A stretch of 64,000 nt of DNA from Paeniglutamicibacter antarcticus (GCF_900010755.1 NZ_CZJT01000150.1:62001-126000), one strand, 5' to 3'. Numbered from the stretch's first letter, positions 33,947-42,598 are shown. Made by a program: numbers and translations. The notes: a model not told the origin generated them from the letters alone.

Positions 33947-34028
33947 GACTTTTGCTCCCCGTTCCCATCGAGGGCGGGGCACCCATTGAACGTGGGTTTT
34001 CCTTTTCTGATAAGGGGTTTGTTTCACC

Positions 34029-34403
34029 GTGATAGTTGACGGATTCTTCATTGCCGGTGCGATTCTGTGCGCCATCACCGTGCTCTTGGGGGTGCTGGGC
34101 ACGATCCTCCATGACTACCCGGATGACCTGGCCTTGGTCTCCGTGGCGCTGCTCGAGGTGTTCCTGGTGTTCTATGGCATCTCCGCTGCCATCCGGCAGG
34201 CCGGCGGCCAGGTTATTGCGGGCGAGCCCTGGGAGTTCTGGGGCTACCTGCTGACCGCGTTGTTGATCCCGGCGTTGGCGTTCGTGTGGGCAGTGACCGA
34301 CAAATCGCGCTGGTCTAACACGGTGCTTGCAGTATCGGGTGTCATTGTTTTCGTGATGCTCTTCAGGATGGAACAGATTTGGGACGGGGCAATTGCCGCA
34401 TGA
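34029..34403 (+). CDS. Small membrane protein of unknown function
   Basis: 124 residues with about four hydrophobic segments (residues 5-25, 35-55, 72-90, 98-115). GTG 34029 lies 11 bases after AAGGGG. The stop overlaps the next gene by ATGA, so the two are translationally coupled. Found after truB; no family assigned. Confidence 0.75.
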   Translation: MIVDGFFIAGAILCAITVLLGVLGTILHDYPDDLALVSVALLEVFLVFYGISAAIRQAGGQVIAGEPWEFWGYLLTALLIPALAFVWAVTDKSRWSNTVLAVSGVIVFVMLFRMEQIWDGAIAA

Positions 34404-34888
34404 GTGAAACCGGCAAGCAGGGCGCAAAGCGCTCACGCATCATCGACGCTACACAGGGGCGCGGCGGTGACTCGAAGCCCAAGGGTTCCAACGGCGGACG
34501 CAGCTCCGGTTTGGGCCGCATCATCATCGCCGTCTACGGCGTGCTGGCGCTTTCGGCAACGGTCCGCGCCGTTTTCCAGATCATGTCGGACTTCTCCGCG
34601 GCTCCGCTGGCATACCTGCTCAGCGCCCTGGCCGGGCTGGTCTACATTGTCGCCACGCTCGCGCTGGCCTCGAAGAAGCCAGGCAGCTGGAAACTCTCGT
34701 GGTACGCGGTCTGGTTTGAGCTGATCGGTGTCTTGGTGGTTGGAGCGCTCAGCTACCTGCTACCGGCACTCTTCGCCCACCCCGCGGTCTGGTCGCACTT
34801 CGGCTCCGGCTACGGATACGTTCCGCTGGTGTTGCCGGTGATCGGTTTGTGGTGGCTGCACAAGCACCGCCCGGCCACCGCCGCATAA
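34400..34888 (+). CDS. Membrane protein of unknown function
   Basis: 162 residues. A basic, Gly/Ser-rich N-terminus (about 40 residues) is followed by four hydrophobic segments; the C-terminus is LHKHRPATAA. ATG 34400 overlaps the previous stop, which supports this start over an upstream one at 34379. Related proteins seem common in Arthrobacter after truB, but no function is known to me. Confidence 0.78.
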   Translation: MSETGKQGAKRSRIIDATQGRGGDSKPKGSNGGRSSGLGRIIIAVYGVLALSATVRAVFQIMSDFSAAPLAYLLSALAGLVYIVATLALASKKPGSWKLSWYAVWFELIGVLVVGALSYLLPALFAHPAVWSHFGSGYGYVPLVLPVIGLWWLHKHRPATAA

Positions 34889-34928
34889 TGCGCCAGCCGT
34901 AACCGGAAGCAACCTTCCACAACATCAG

Positions 34929-34980
34929 CCAGGGCCGTGGCTTTCCGAATCACATCGGAAAACCACGGCCCTGGCATTTT
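34929..34980. terminator. Terminator between converging genes
   Basis: 20-base inverted repeat with one mismatch (34929-34948 with 34955-34974), followed by CATTTT on the + strand. Confidence 0.8.
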
Positions 34981-35000
34981 GGTACGTGTTGTTCGACGAA

Positions 35001-35705
35001 TTACTTCTTGCCGAAGAGACCGCCCAAGATGCCGCCGAGGTCAAGGCCTCCGGCTTGCTGCTGTCCCTGCTGTTGCTCCTGCTGGTTGCCGCCGCCGAGC
35101 AATCCGCCGAGCATGCCGCCGAGGTCGAGACCGCCGCCCTGCTGTGACTGGCCCTGGCCTCCGCCGAGCAACCCGCCAAGCATGCCACCAAGATCCAGGC
35201 CGCCGCCCTGTGAACCCTGCTGGCCCCCGCCGAGCAACCCGCCAAGCATGCCACCGAGGTCGAAACCACCGCCACCACCTTCACCGCCTGCAACCGCCGC
35301 GGATGAGGCGTTCTTCGACAGGAAGCTCATGACCAATGGGGCGAGCATCGGCAGTACCTTCTGGACCAGGCCACCGAGGTCGAACCCTTCCGGGGTCGCA
35401 CCGTTGAGCTGGGCTGCAAGCACCGCCTGGTTTCCGCCCAAGACGTGGTCAACAATTTTCTGTCCATCATCGGTGTCAATCGCATCGATGTTTACCCCGC
35501 CCTCAATCAGTGCTGCATCGTGCTGCGCAATGGCGTTCTGCAAGGCGCTGGCACCTTCAGGGGACGCTGCATTGTTTTGCATGCCGGCAACAAGGGAAGG
35601 CAAAGCCGTGGCAACGGTGGCGCGTGCAGTGTCTTGATCGACACCAAGCTTTCCGGCGATCTGGTCAAGCGGCAACAAGTCGAGCAGTTGATTGAGGTCA
35701 GCCAT
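35001..35705 (-). CDS. DUF937 protein with Gly-rich repeat tail
   Basis: 234 residues. The N-terminal 140 residues are a helical DUF937 region (MADLNQLLDLLPLDQIAGKLG; EGGVNIDAIDTDDGQKIVDHVLG). The C-terminal 90 residues are four repeats of a unit like GGGLDLGGMLGGLLGGG separated by Gln/Ser-rich spacers; the last is GGILGGLFGKK. No signal peptide. DUF937 proteins include YidB-like proteins of unknown function. The tail may drive self-association (inference). Confidence 0.85.
   Translation of the reverse strand: MADLNQLLDLLPLDQIAGKLGVDQDTARATVATALPSLVAGMQNNAASPEGASALQNAIAQHDAALIEGGVNIDAIDTDDGQKIVDHVLGGNQAVLAAQLNGATPEGFDLGGLVQKVLPMLAPLVMSFLSKNASSAAVAGGEGGGGGFDLGGMLGGLLGGGQQGSQGGGLDLGGMLGGLLGGGQGQSQQGGGLDLGGMLGGLLGGGNQQEQQQGQQQAGGLDLGGILGGLFGKK
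35010..35271 (-). repeat. Tandem coding repeats in DUF937 gene
   Basis: Four imperfect repeats of roughly 50-75 bases encode the (G)LDLGGMLGGLLGGG units. They should be prone to slippage and copy-number change. Confidence 0.8.
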
Positions 35706-35870
35706 GTTAACTCCTTGGACGTAGGTGAATCAGGTGATCCATTTTCATCCTAGGGTTGGGTGAACGGTTTTGGTGGGGTTTACGACAAAAATCGGCGGTT
35801 AGGGCATTCGTCGTCCATAATGGTTAGGGTCGTGCAACAGGCGGCCGAATATCCCAACGGAGGAGCAAGA

Positions 35871-36818
35871 GTGCACTATTGGAAAGGCCTTGAAGCCGTA
35901 CCGCCCGGCATCGGCCCGTCGGTAGTGACGATCGGCAACTTCGACGGCGTGCACCGCGGCCACCGCGAGGTTCTTGCCGCAGTGGTCGCCGAGGCAAAGA
36001 AACGCCACGCTAAGGCCATTGCCATCAGCTTCGATCCCCATCCGGCACAGGTCCACCGCCCGGACGACGCCCCCGAACTGATCATGGGCCTCGCCGACCG
36101 TATTGAGACCCTCGCCGATGAGGGACTCGACGGCCTGCTGATGATCCGCTACACCCTTGAATTTGCCCAGGCCACTGCCGAGGAATTCGTTCTCAAGGTC
36201 ATTGTTGGAGCCTTGGGAGCCTGCACCGTGGTGGTTGGCCACGACGTGCGCTTTGGACGCGGCAACGGGGGAGACTTCGCCTCCATGTGCGAGCTCGGCG
36301 AACAATACGGTTTTGATGTCATTGGCATTGATGACATAGGCGAACACCGCCGCTGGTCTTCGACATGGGTCCGCGAGGCCTTGAACCGCGGAGAAGTCGC
36401 CACCGCGGCACAGATCCTTGGACGCCCGCACCGCATGCGCGGCGAGGTGGTCCACGGGGCCGCTCGCGGACGCGACCTGGGATTCCCCACAGCAAACCTT
36501 GCCGCAGACGCATCGGGCATCATTCCCGCCGACGGTGTGTATGCCGGATGGCTCGTCGACGAGGCGCAGGTTCGCTGGCCGGCTGCCATCTCCGTGGGTT
36601 CGAACCCCACCTTTGAGGGTGTCAGCCGCCAGGTGGAGGCCCACGTGATCGACAGGCCCGAGGAGGGCGTCGAGGACTTTGATCTTTACGGCCAGCAAGT
36701 AATTGTTGAGTTCGTTGAACACCTGCGGCCCATGGTTGCCTACCGCGGGGTTGAAGCACTGATCGAACAGATGCGTGAGGATGTCCAGCGCACCCGTACG
36801 GTCCTGATTCATGCCTGA
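35871..36818 (+). CDS. ribF: Bifunctional riboflavin kinase / FAD synthetase
   Basis: 315 residues; makes FMN and FAD. The N-terminal nucleotidyltransferase domain (about 1-180) shows TIGNFDGVHRGH and the adenylyl region GDDIGEHRRWSSTWVREAL-like DIGEHRRWSSTWVREALN. The C-terminal kinase domain (about 185-315) contains GRDLGFPTANL. GTG 35871 follows GGAGGAG. It overlaps the next gene by 8 bases. Confidence 0.94.
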   Translation: MHYWKGLEAVPPGIGPSVVTIGNFDGVHRGHREVLAAVVAEAKKRHAKAIAISFDPHPAQVHRPDDAPELIMGLADRIETLADEGLDGLLMIRYTLEFAQATAEEFVLKVIVGALGACTVVVGHDVRFGRGNGGDFASMCELGEQYGFDVIGIDDIGEHRRWSSTWVREALNRGEVATAAQILGRPHRMRGEVVHGAARGRDLGFPTANLAADASGIIPADGVYAGWLVDEAQVRWPAAISVGSNPTFEGVSRQVEAHVIDRPEEGVEDFDLYGQQVIVEFVEHLRPMVAYRGVEALIEQMREDVQRTRTVLIHA

Positions 36819-37626
36819 GATTTCCAAGCCGCATCCCACTGATACACCGCGCTCAATACCGCCTCTTCCAACCCGGGCATTCACCATGAGCGCGGCACGC
36901 CGCCACGAACTTGCGGCGGCATTCAGGGCTGGCGGAAAACACTATGACGCGGTGCGTCCCTCCTATCCTCCTGCGGCAGTCGACTTCATGGTGCCCGGGC
37001 ACGCCCGTGACGCAGTTGATATTGGCGCCGGAACCGGCATTTTCACTGCCATGCTGCTGGGCCGCGGCCTGCGCGTGCGCGCAGTGGAACCCTCGGGGGA
37101 CATGCTCGAGGTGCTTCACTCCCGGTTGCCGGAGGTCATTGCGGTTGAAGGCACGGGTGAGCGGACGGGGCTGGAGGATTCCAGCGCCGATGTTGTCACC
37201 TATGCACAGGCCTGGCACTGGGTGGACCCGATGCAGGCAAGCAGCGAGGCTGCCCGGATCCTGCGCCCCGGCGGCAAGCTGTCCCTGGTTTGGAACCAGC
37301 TGGATGTTTCGGTCTCGTGGGTACACCGTTTGGCCCGCATCATGCATGCGGGGGACGTGCACCGCCCCGACTTCGCACCTCCGTTGGGCCAGGAATTCTA
37401 TGCGCCCGAATCCGGGCAGTGGACCTGGACGCAGCAGCTGACCGGCGAACAGCTCATTGAGCTGGCCAAGTCCCGTAGCTACTACCTGCGGGCGAGCGAG
37501 GCAACCCGCGCGCGGGTCGAGTCGAACCTAGACTGGTACCTCTATGAGCACTTGGGGCACGCCGAAGGCGAGCCAATTACGGTGCCTTACCTGACCCACG
37601 CATGGCGGGCACGGCTGCGTAGCTAG
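36811..37626 (+). CDS. Class I SAM-dependent methyltransferase
   Basis: 271 residues with the UbiE/Methyltransf_11 fold: SAM motif I DIGAGTGIFTAMLL, acidic residue in AVEPSGDMLEVL, and post-motif AQAWHWVDPMQA, typical of the small-molecule methyltransferases with an F/W-HW pattern. The start at 36811 overlaps ribF; an internal ATG at 36886 (MSAARRHELAAAF) is also plausible. Substrate unknown. Confidence 0.85.
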   Translation: MPEISKPHPTDTPRSIPPLPTRAFTMSAARRHELAAAFRAGGKHYDAVRPSYPPAAVDFMVPGHARDAVDIGAGTGIFTAMLLGRGLRVRAVEPSGDMLEVLHSRLPEVIAVEGTGERTGLEDSSADVVTYAQAWHWVDPMQASSEAARILRPGGKLSLVWNQLDVSVSWVHRLARIMHAGDVHRPDFAPPLGQEFYAPESGQWTWTQQLTGEQLIELAKSRSYYLRASEATRARVESNLDWYLYEHLGHAEGEPITVPYLTHAWRARLRS

Positions 37627-37770
37627 CGGACCATGACTGGCGTGGATGGATTCATTACCCGGGTTCCTGGACGGAGCCAGGCCCGGATTTCCCGCAAACC
37701 GCCGACCACTGCTGGCGCCCAAGCCTGCGTGGAAACCTCGTGATTCGGTGCACCAAGGATTGCATGCCGA

Positions 37771-38007
37771 CTAGTCCAGCGATATCACGCCGGTCTTGGC
37801 CGCGCGGATGAGGACCTGGACGCGATCACGTGCGTTCCACTTGGCCATGATCCGCCCGAAGTTGGCTTTAACTGTTGCCTCGGAAAGGCTCAAATCGGTG
37901 GCAATCTCGGTATTTGACATGCCGCATGCAAGCAGCTGAACTACGGAAAGCTCGCGCTCGGTGAGTTGAGGTGTCTCGCACTGGGTGGAAACACGGGTAT
38001 ACGCCAT
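37771..38007 (-). CDS. Stand-alone LuxR/NarL-type HTH, likely truncated response regulator
   Basis: 78 residues that are almost only a LuxR-type DNA-binding domain: LTERELSVVQLLACGMSNTEIA and LSEATVKANFGRIMAKW. A full NarL-family regulator would be about 210 residues with an N-terminal receiver. The frame stays open upstream to a TAA near 38092, but those residues are not receiver-like. It is divergent from the cysteine-rich precursor gene and could be its regulator or a relic. RBS is not clear. Confidence 0.65.
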   Translation of the reverse strand: MAYTRVSTQCETPQLTERELSVVQLLACGMSNTEIATDLSLSEATVKANFGRIMAKWNARDRVQVLIRAAKTGVISLD

Positions 38008-38290
38008 CGGTGCCCTGAGCTGCAGCCGCTTCCGGTCCCCCTGACGCGATGCCTGCCTGTCAGCGGGACCCTGGGTGCGGGAGCTGGATTAGCCCGGAAG
38101 TGCATCCAGTAACCCGGTTTCCCCACCCCCAGACGCATACTTTTGAACCTGTGTTGGCGGTCCGGCTCCTTCGCGATGTAGACGAAAGTATCCATACGTC
38201 TATACCTATGGCGCTAGAAATGCTTCATGCCAATTCGGAACGATGGATTCATTGGATCAACATGAGTTCACTACCGAAGGAGACGCAAGC
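38008..38290. promoter_or_regulatory. Divergent region between HTH gene and cysteine-rich precursor
   Basis: 283 bases with lower GC near 38130-38230. AAGGAG (38276-38281) is the ribosome-binding site for the ATG at 38291. No operator repeat stands out. Confidence 0.4.
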
Positions 38291-39010
38291 ATGAATCGCA
38301 AGAACAGGTCATGGGGAGGCGTCGTCGCCACCCTACTTGTCGTGTCGATGGCGTTCTGGGGTATTTCGCCGGCAACGGCCGACGCCGGTTCCGGGCCCGA
38401 GCTTAGTGCCGTTGGCGGAAAGCCCGCGGCGGAGAAGATCGAAGCTGCGATGTCTGCCGTCGAACAGGGTGCGTTTGCCATTCATGCCCCGGCAAACACG
38501 CTTGATCGCACACACGCCACTGTTTACACTATTGGATCGGCCCAGGGCGACTACACCTCGGTGACGATTCCAGTGAAAGGTGACTTCAGCCTGCTGAGTA
38601 ACTTCACGGTGGTTTTTGACGCTGCAGGACGCATCGCATAGTACAACGAGATGCTCCCGACGGAGAACACTGCCGGAAACTTCAACATCACGAGCTATGC
38701 CGACGGTGGGCTGGTCAGCAGCCAGGACACCGACATCCAGTACACCTCGGATGCGGATCTGCGCGAAGGATTGGCAGGCGCAGAAGCCGGAAGCCCGGGC
38801 GGGGTAAGTACCATGGCCAAGAACACCGGAGCCTGCCTTGGCACGGTACTCGGGGTCGGAGGTGTTGCGGGAGCCCTCATCGCGTGGGCCTGTGCCGGGT
38901 CCTGTGCGGCAGCGGCAATAAGGGTTGGAGTTCCGTTCTGTGTCGCCTGCATTGCTGCGTACGCTACGATCGGTGGTGCCTCCATTACCGCCGTTGCGAG
39001 TTGCTTCTAA
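38291..39010 (+). pseudogene. Secreted cysteine-rich (bacteriocin-like) precursor interrupted by amber codon
   Basis: One open frame of 239 codons broken only by TAG at 38639-38641 (codon 117). The first part has a basic N-terminus, a membrane-spanning signal (GGVVATLLVVSMAFWG) ending near SPATADA, and a pro-region (YTSVTIPVKGDFSLL). After the TAG the same frame runs on through NTAGNFNITSYADGG to a C-terminal module of about 66 residues, very hydrophobic, with six cysteines (ACLG, AWAC, AGSC, PFC, VAC, ASCF). The layout (leader, pro-domain, compact Cys-rich hydrophobic tail) resembles halocin-C8-like and other circular or disulfide-rich bacteriocin precursors. Function is inference. Confidence 0.7.
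38639..38641 (+). other. In-frame amber codon within precursor
   Basis: TAG between GRIA and YNEML; one C-to-T change from CAG (Gln) would explain it. A re-start at ATG 38651 would encode the pro-domain rest and Cys-rich module without a signal peptide. Confidence 0.85.
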
Positions 39011-39019
39011 GGAGCTGAC

Positions 39020-39226
39020 ATGAGCAAGACATTCTTGGTTACATTCGGAGTCATGGCTCTGGCCGGCGTTGTCCTCATTTTGTCGATTCCGCCGTTATTT
39101 GACCACCATCAGCCCTACCAAGAGCAGGTTGTTTGGTGGTCGGCCGGCGTGTTCGCGGTGTCTGCGGCCGTGGTGTTTCTGCAGAAAGCAGCCATGCGGC
39201 GCAGGCCCCCGACGGCGTCGGAATAG
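39020..39226 (+). CDS. Two-helix membrane protein, possible immunity partner
   Basis: 68 residues with two hydrophobic helices (about 4-24 and 38-58), an external loop DHHQPYQEQ and a basic tail RRRPPTASE. GGAG (39011-39014) follows the precursor stop directly and the gap is 9 bases, so the two are one unit. Small two-helix proteins after bacteriocin-like genes often give immunity; that role here is inference. Confidence 0.7.
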   Translation: MSKTFLVTFGVMALAGVVLILSIPPLFDHHQPYQEQVVWWSAGVFAVSAAVVFLQKAAMRRRPPTASE

Positions 39227-39519
39227 GACACCGATGCTCTCACACGCTTGGTGTGAGGACATCCGTTTGGATGGCCCTGGTGTATCCGCGTTACAGGCGT
39301 GAGTACCAGCTGCTACCGGATTCCTTGAATTCCGTGCGTTCTTGAGCCGGGAGTGATGGTTTTTCTTGTCAGTTCAGGCGCATGTGGTCTCGCTCTCGAT
39401 GCGCGCCGGATGCGCATCCGTTTGCTAGACTTATTGACGGTGCCCGCTGCAGTCCGCGGTTGCGAGGGACCTGCCGGTAACGGTGATTTTTGAAACGCGG
39501 TACAACTCTAGGAGTTATT

Positions 39520-39789
39520 GTGGCATTAGACGCCGCTATCAAGCAGGAAATCATGAAGGCCTACGCCACCAGCGAAGGCGACACCGGTTCACCGGAGGTC
39601 CAGGTTGCTGTTATGTCACGTCGTATTTCCGACCTGACGGAGCACCTGAAGATGCACAAGCACGATCACCACACCCGCCGCGGCCTGATGGCCCTGGTTG
39701 GTCGTCGTCGCCGTATGCTTGCGTACCTCAAGGGCACCGACATTGCACGCTACCGTGCACTGATCGAGCGCCTCGGCCTGCGTCGCTAG
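39520..39789 (+). CDS. rpsO: Ribosomal protein S15
   Basis: 89 residues, 30S protein binding 16S rRNA. Signature LTEHLKMHKHDHHTRRGL and VGRRRRMLAYL. GTG 39520 follows GGAG at 39511-39514. In relatives pnp follows directly; here a terminator and an unrelated region follow. Confidence 0.95.
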   Translation: MALDAAIKQEIMKAYATSEGDTGSPEVQVAVMSRRISDLTEHLKMHKHDHHTRRGLMALVGRRRRMLAYLKGTDIARYRALIERLGLRR

Positions 39790-39813
39790 TCTTTAGCACA
39801 AGGTTTGATTGAG

Positions 39814-39855
39814 ATTCCCCGGTTCCCAGTAATGGGAACCGGGGAATTTTTATTT
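39814..39855 (+). terminator. Intrinsic terminator after rpsO
   Basis: Perfect 15-base-pair stem (39814-39828 with 39833-39847), GTAA loop and a T-rich run TTTTTATTT. Confidence 0.92.
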
Positions 39856-40205
39856 GCCGTCCGTCGTCGTTCGTGGTTTCGGTGCACGGTTGCCTGTGGA
39901 ACGGCGGCGCTTGGGTGGGTAGCTGCGATCTGAGGCACAACCGATTCGAACCGGATCGCGATCTGCACCGAGGTTCACCAAGATCCAGTGCCCCCGGAAC
40001 CTAGCTTGCCGTGATTCTAGGTGACGGTGCGAGCAAATGGGAGAACCGCGTCGTCGGTTGAATTTCACCTGTACGGGGGCTGTGCAGTTCTTGTCAACAT
40101 CTCCGAAAATGACCAAAATCGTCGATTTTCCCACGCCGGCAATGAAATACTCCAAGGGTCAAGCAATTGAGCGTCGGTAGGCGGCGCATGTATTCAGGAG
40201 ACCTC
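39856..40205. other. Gene-free stretch upstream of YceI gene
   Basis: About 350 bases with no credible gene; overlapping frames are low-quality. AGGAG at 40195-40199 serves the YceI start. Confidence 0.4.
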
Positions 40206-40943
40206 ATGCCGGACCAGCCAGTACCTGCCCGCCCCAGGAAAAATCGCCTGATCTGGATGATTCCGGTGTTGGTCGCTTTGATCATCGCCGCTGTCTTCAT
40301 CGGCAGTCGCATCTACGCCTCTACCGTCTCCGCACAAGCCGAGGCGGCACCCAGCCTAACGGCCACGCCAGCCGCGGGGGCATCGAGCGCCGCGGGGCCC
40401 ACTGGGTCGGCATCAACCAGTACGGACATCTCCGGAACATGGACCGTCGGCGCCGGATCCTACGCAGGCTACCGCCTCAACGAGATCCTCAACGGGGCCG
40501 ATGTGACGGTGACCGGCCGCACCCAGGATGTCAGCGGGACCTTGACCGTCAAGAACAACACACTCACGGCCGCAAACCTGGAATTGCAGGTGGGCACCAT
40601 TGCCACGGACTCGGGTAATCGCGACTCCTACTTCCGCACCAGAGCGATTGATACATCGCAGCATCCAACGGCGACGTTCGCGCTGACAGAACCGGTCGAG
40701 CTCTCCACTCCTGCCGCCGGGAACGAGCAAACCTTCACTATCGCCGGAGACCTAACCATCAACGGCCAGACCAGGTCCATCACCGCGGAGGTGCAGAGCG
40801 CATATGCCGGTGATACGGCGCAGCTGGTCGGCCAGATTCCCGTGACATGGGCCGAATTTGGCGTCGAGCCACCGAACCTGGGGTTTGTATCGGTTGAAGA
40901 CCACGGCTTTATCGAATTCTCCTTGGCCATGACCAAGGGCTGA
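40206..40943 (+). CDS. Membrane-anchored YceI-family protein
   Basis: 245 residues. A basic N-terminus and one membrane helix (IWMIPVLVALIIAAVFIGS), an Ala/Ser/Thr linker, then a YceI lipocalin-like domain from about residue 75 (SGTWTVGAGSYAGYRLNEIL; RDSYFRTRAIDTSQHPTATF; INGQTRSITAEV; GFIEFSLAM). YceI domains bind isoprenoid or amide lipids. ATG 40206 is chosen for its AGGAG. Ligand unknown. Confidence 0.88.
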   Translation: MPDQPVPARPRKNRLIWMIPVLVALIIAAVFIGSRIYASTVSAQAEAAPSLTATPAAGASSAAGPTGSASTSTDISGTWTVGAGSYAGYRLNEILNGADVTVTGRTQDVSGTLTVKNNTLTAANLELQVGTIATDSGNRDSYFRTRAIDTSQHPTATFALTEPVELSTPAAGNEQTFTIAGDLTINGQTRSITAEVQSAYAGDTAQLVGQIPVTWAEFGVEPPNLGFVSVEDHGFIEFSLAMTKG

Positions 40944-41127
40944 GGCCGCAGCGACCCGTGGCAGGGCCGCACGCGCATGTCCTTGCCGGCATGACCCGGA
41001 AACTTCCATGCGCGCGTATTTCTCGTGATTCGGCCGCCGACGGATGCGGCATCTTGGCCGTCTGGCCAACCCGCTGCTCGATTCGTCGGCCTCCAGTGCC
41101 GTGGTCTCCGAATGTCGGGTTGGGTCG

Positions 41128-41330
41128 TTAATTCCGTTTAGACGAGCCGCGCCGCTTCTTGTTCGGTGGCGGAGGGGATCTGCTCGAAGGGACCGAGCGC
41201 CACCATGTAGCAGAAGACACGATCACCAGCATGGCACCTGCAACGATGAAGGCAAGGTTGAAGTTTCCGGTGGCCTGGACCAGGAAGCCGGTGACGATAG
41301 GTGCGGAAACGCCGATGGTGTTGTTCACCG
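41128..41330 (-). pseudogene. C-terminal relic of MFS transporter
   Basis: A short reading VNNTIGVSAPIVTGFL and NFNLAFIVAGAMLVI matches the last helices of anion:cation symporter-type MFS proteins. The normal end (YMVALGPFEQIPSATEQEAA) is found in the next frame, so there is a frameshift near 41205. Nothing of the first ten helices remains. Confidence 0.6.
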
Positions 41331-41484
41331 GGCGTGCGGGCGTCGATGGGTCGGCGCCACTCGCGAGCCGGTCCGGCATTGGCGGTCAGGCGGTGCTGCG
41401 AGCACAATTTGTCACCAAATCCCGTCACGCTCGGTGCTCGGATCCGGCTGCTGCGCACCCCGCCGGGTCGAGCGAGCCTAATTT

Positions 41485-41522
41485 AGCTTGTGCACAAGTT
41501 ACATGTGTGCAACACTTATTTT
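41485..41522 (+). promoter_or_regulatory. Candidate OhrR operator/promoter
   Basis: The palindrome TTGTGCACAA (41488-41497) is followed by the related inverted half TGTGTGCAACA (41505-41515), then an AT-rich TTATTTTATG. It sits directly before the OhrR-like gene, as expected for self-regulation. Confidence 0.5.
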
Positions 41523-42011
41523 ATGAGTGACAGCCAGAGTTCCACGCAAGCAGGGTCCGATCCACTTGACCAGATGGTTTGTTTCGCGCTCTACGCCGCC
41601 GCGCGAGCCACCAACCGTCGATATGTTGCTCTGCTAAAGCCTTGGGGGCTGACCTATCCCCAGTATTTGGTTTTGGTCTTGTTGTGGTCGCGTCAATCAC
41701 TCGCCGTGAAAGATATCGCCGAAAACTTGAAGCTGGATTCAGGCACTACATCGCCGCTGATACGCAGGCTAGAGGGTCGGGGATTTCTCACGCGGGAGCG
41801 TTCAGCCGGTGATGAACGCGCTGTGATCGTCACCCTCACGCAAGCCGGTACCGTCTTGCGTGAGGAATTGGCCCACATCCCAGGATGTATCCTCGAGTCC
41901 ACCCGGCTCTCCCTGGCCGACGGCAAGTCGGCGCTCTCACTGCTGCACAACGTGGCAGCCAATCTCTCCAGCGCAGCTGCGCCCGGAGACCACCCTGATG
42001 AAAGGCCATAA
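41523..42011 (+). CDS. ohrR: OhrR-type MarR regulator
   Basis: 162-residue winged-helix MarR protein. C20 in the segment DQMVCFALYAAARATNR matches the redox-sensing cysteine of OhrR. The wing region GTTSPLIRRLEGRGFLTRER and DERAVIVTLT follows. ATG 41523 excludes 11 upstream residues that overlap the operator. It lies 3 bases before ohr, so it should repress the ohr gene until organic peroxide oxidises C20. Confidence 0.88.
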   Translation: MSDSQSSTQAGSDPLDQMVCFALYAAARATNRRYVALLKPWGLTYPQYLVLVLLWSRQSLAVKDIAENLKLDSGTTSPLIRRLEGRGFLTRERSAGDERAVIVTLTQAGTVLREELAHIPGCILESTRLSLADGKSALSLLHNVAANLSSAAAPGDHPDERP

Positions 42012-42014
42012 CGA

Positions 42015-42437
42015 ATGACTCCCCTCTACACTGCTGAAGCTCTTTCGACCGGTGCCGGCCGCAATGGCCGCGTTGCCACTACATCCGGCACGATCAACCT
42101 GGACTTGGCGATTCCCAAGGAAATGGGAGGCGCGGGAAATGCCGCGAACCCGGAGGAGCTGTTCGCTGCCGGTTTTGCCGCCTGCTTCCACTCCGCATTG
42201 CAGATGGCCGCACGTACCCAGAAAATCGACATCGCCGATACCTCGGTAGGCAGCCGAGTGCACCTGCTGCCCAACGGCTCCGGTGGCTTTGCCCTTGCTG
42301 TCACCCTCGAAGTCGTTATTCCCGACATGGCACACGAACAGGCGCAAGCCCTCGCGGATGCGGCCCACCAAGTTTGCCCGTATTCGAATGCGACCCGCGG
42401 CAATATCGAAGTCATTGTCAACGTTTCAGACGACTGA
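42015..42437 (+). CDS. ohr: Organic hydroperoxide resistance protein Ohr
   Basis: 140 residues, OsmC/Ohr superfamily thiol peroxidase. Catalytic cysteines C57 (GFAACFHSAL) and C121 (HQVCPYSNATRGN) and the Ohr-type motif NPEELFAAGFAACF are intact. Reduces organic hydroperoxides using lipoylated or other thiols (family knowledge). Paired with OhrR upstream. Confidence 0.92.
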   Translation: MTPLYTAEALSTGAGRNGRVATTSGTINLDLAIPKEMGGAGNAANPEELFAAGFAACFHSALQMAARTQKIDIADTSVGSRVHLLPNGSGGFALAVTLEVVIPDMAHEQAQALADAAHQVCPYSNATRGNIEVIVNVSDD

Positions 42438-42598
42438 TTCCCCATGGGGCCGGCCGAAACCCACGCCGCCCCACACAGGCAAATCCTGTGCGTTGCCATC
42501 AACGCAGCGCCGGGCAGGCCGCCTGCCCCACGCACACCAAGCCATTCACGGCAGCTTCCAACGAAGTGCCCAAAAATCTACCAACGATTGAGAGCATC

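Noticed and set aside
34937..35637. Rightward open frames over the DUF937 gene
   Set aside because: Pro/Arg/Ser-rich shadows of the Gly-rich repeats on the other strand.
41034..41530. Rightward frames over the MFS relic
   Set aside because: They run antisense to a recognisable transporter end and show no motif.
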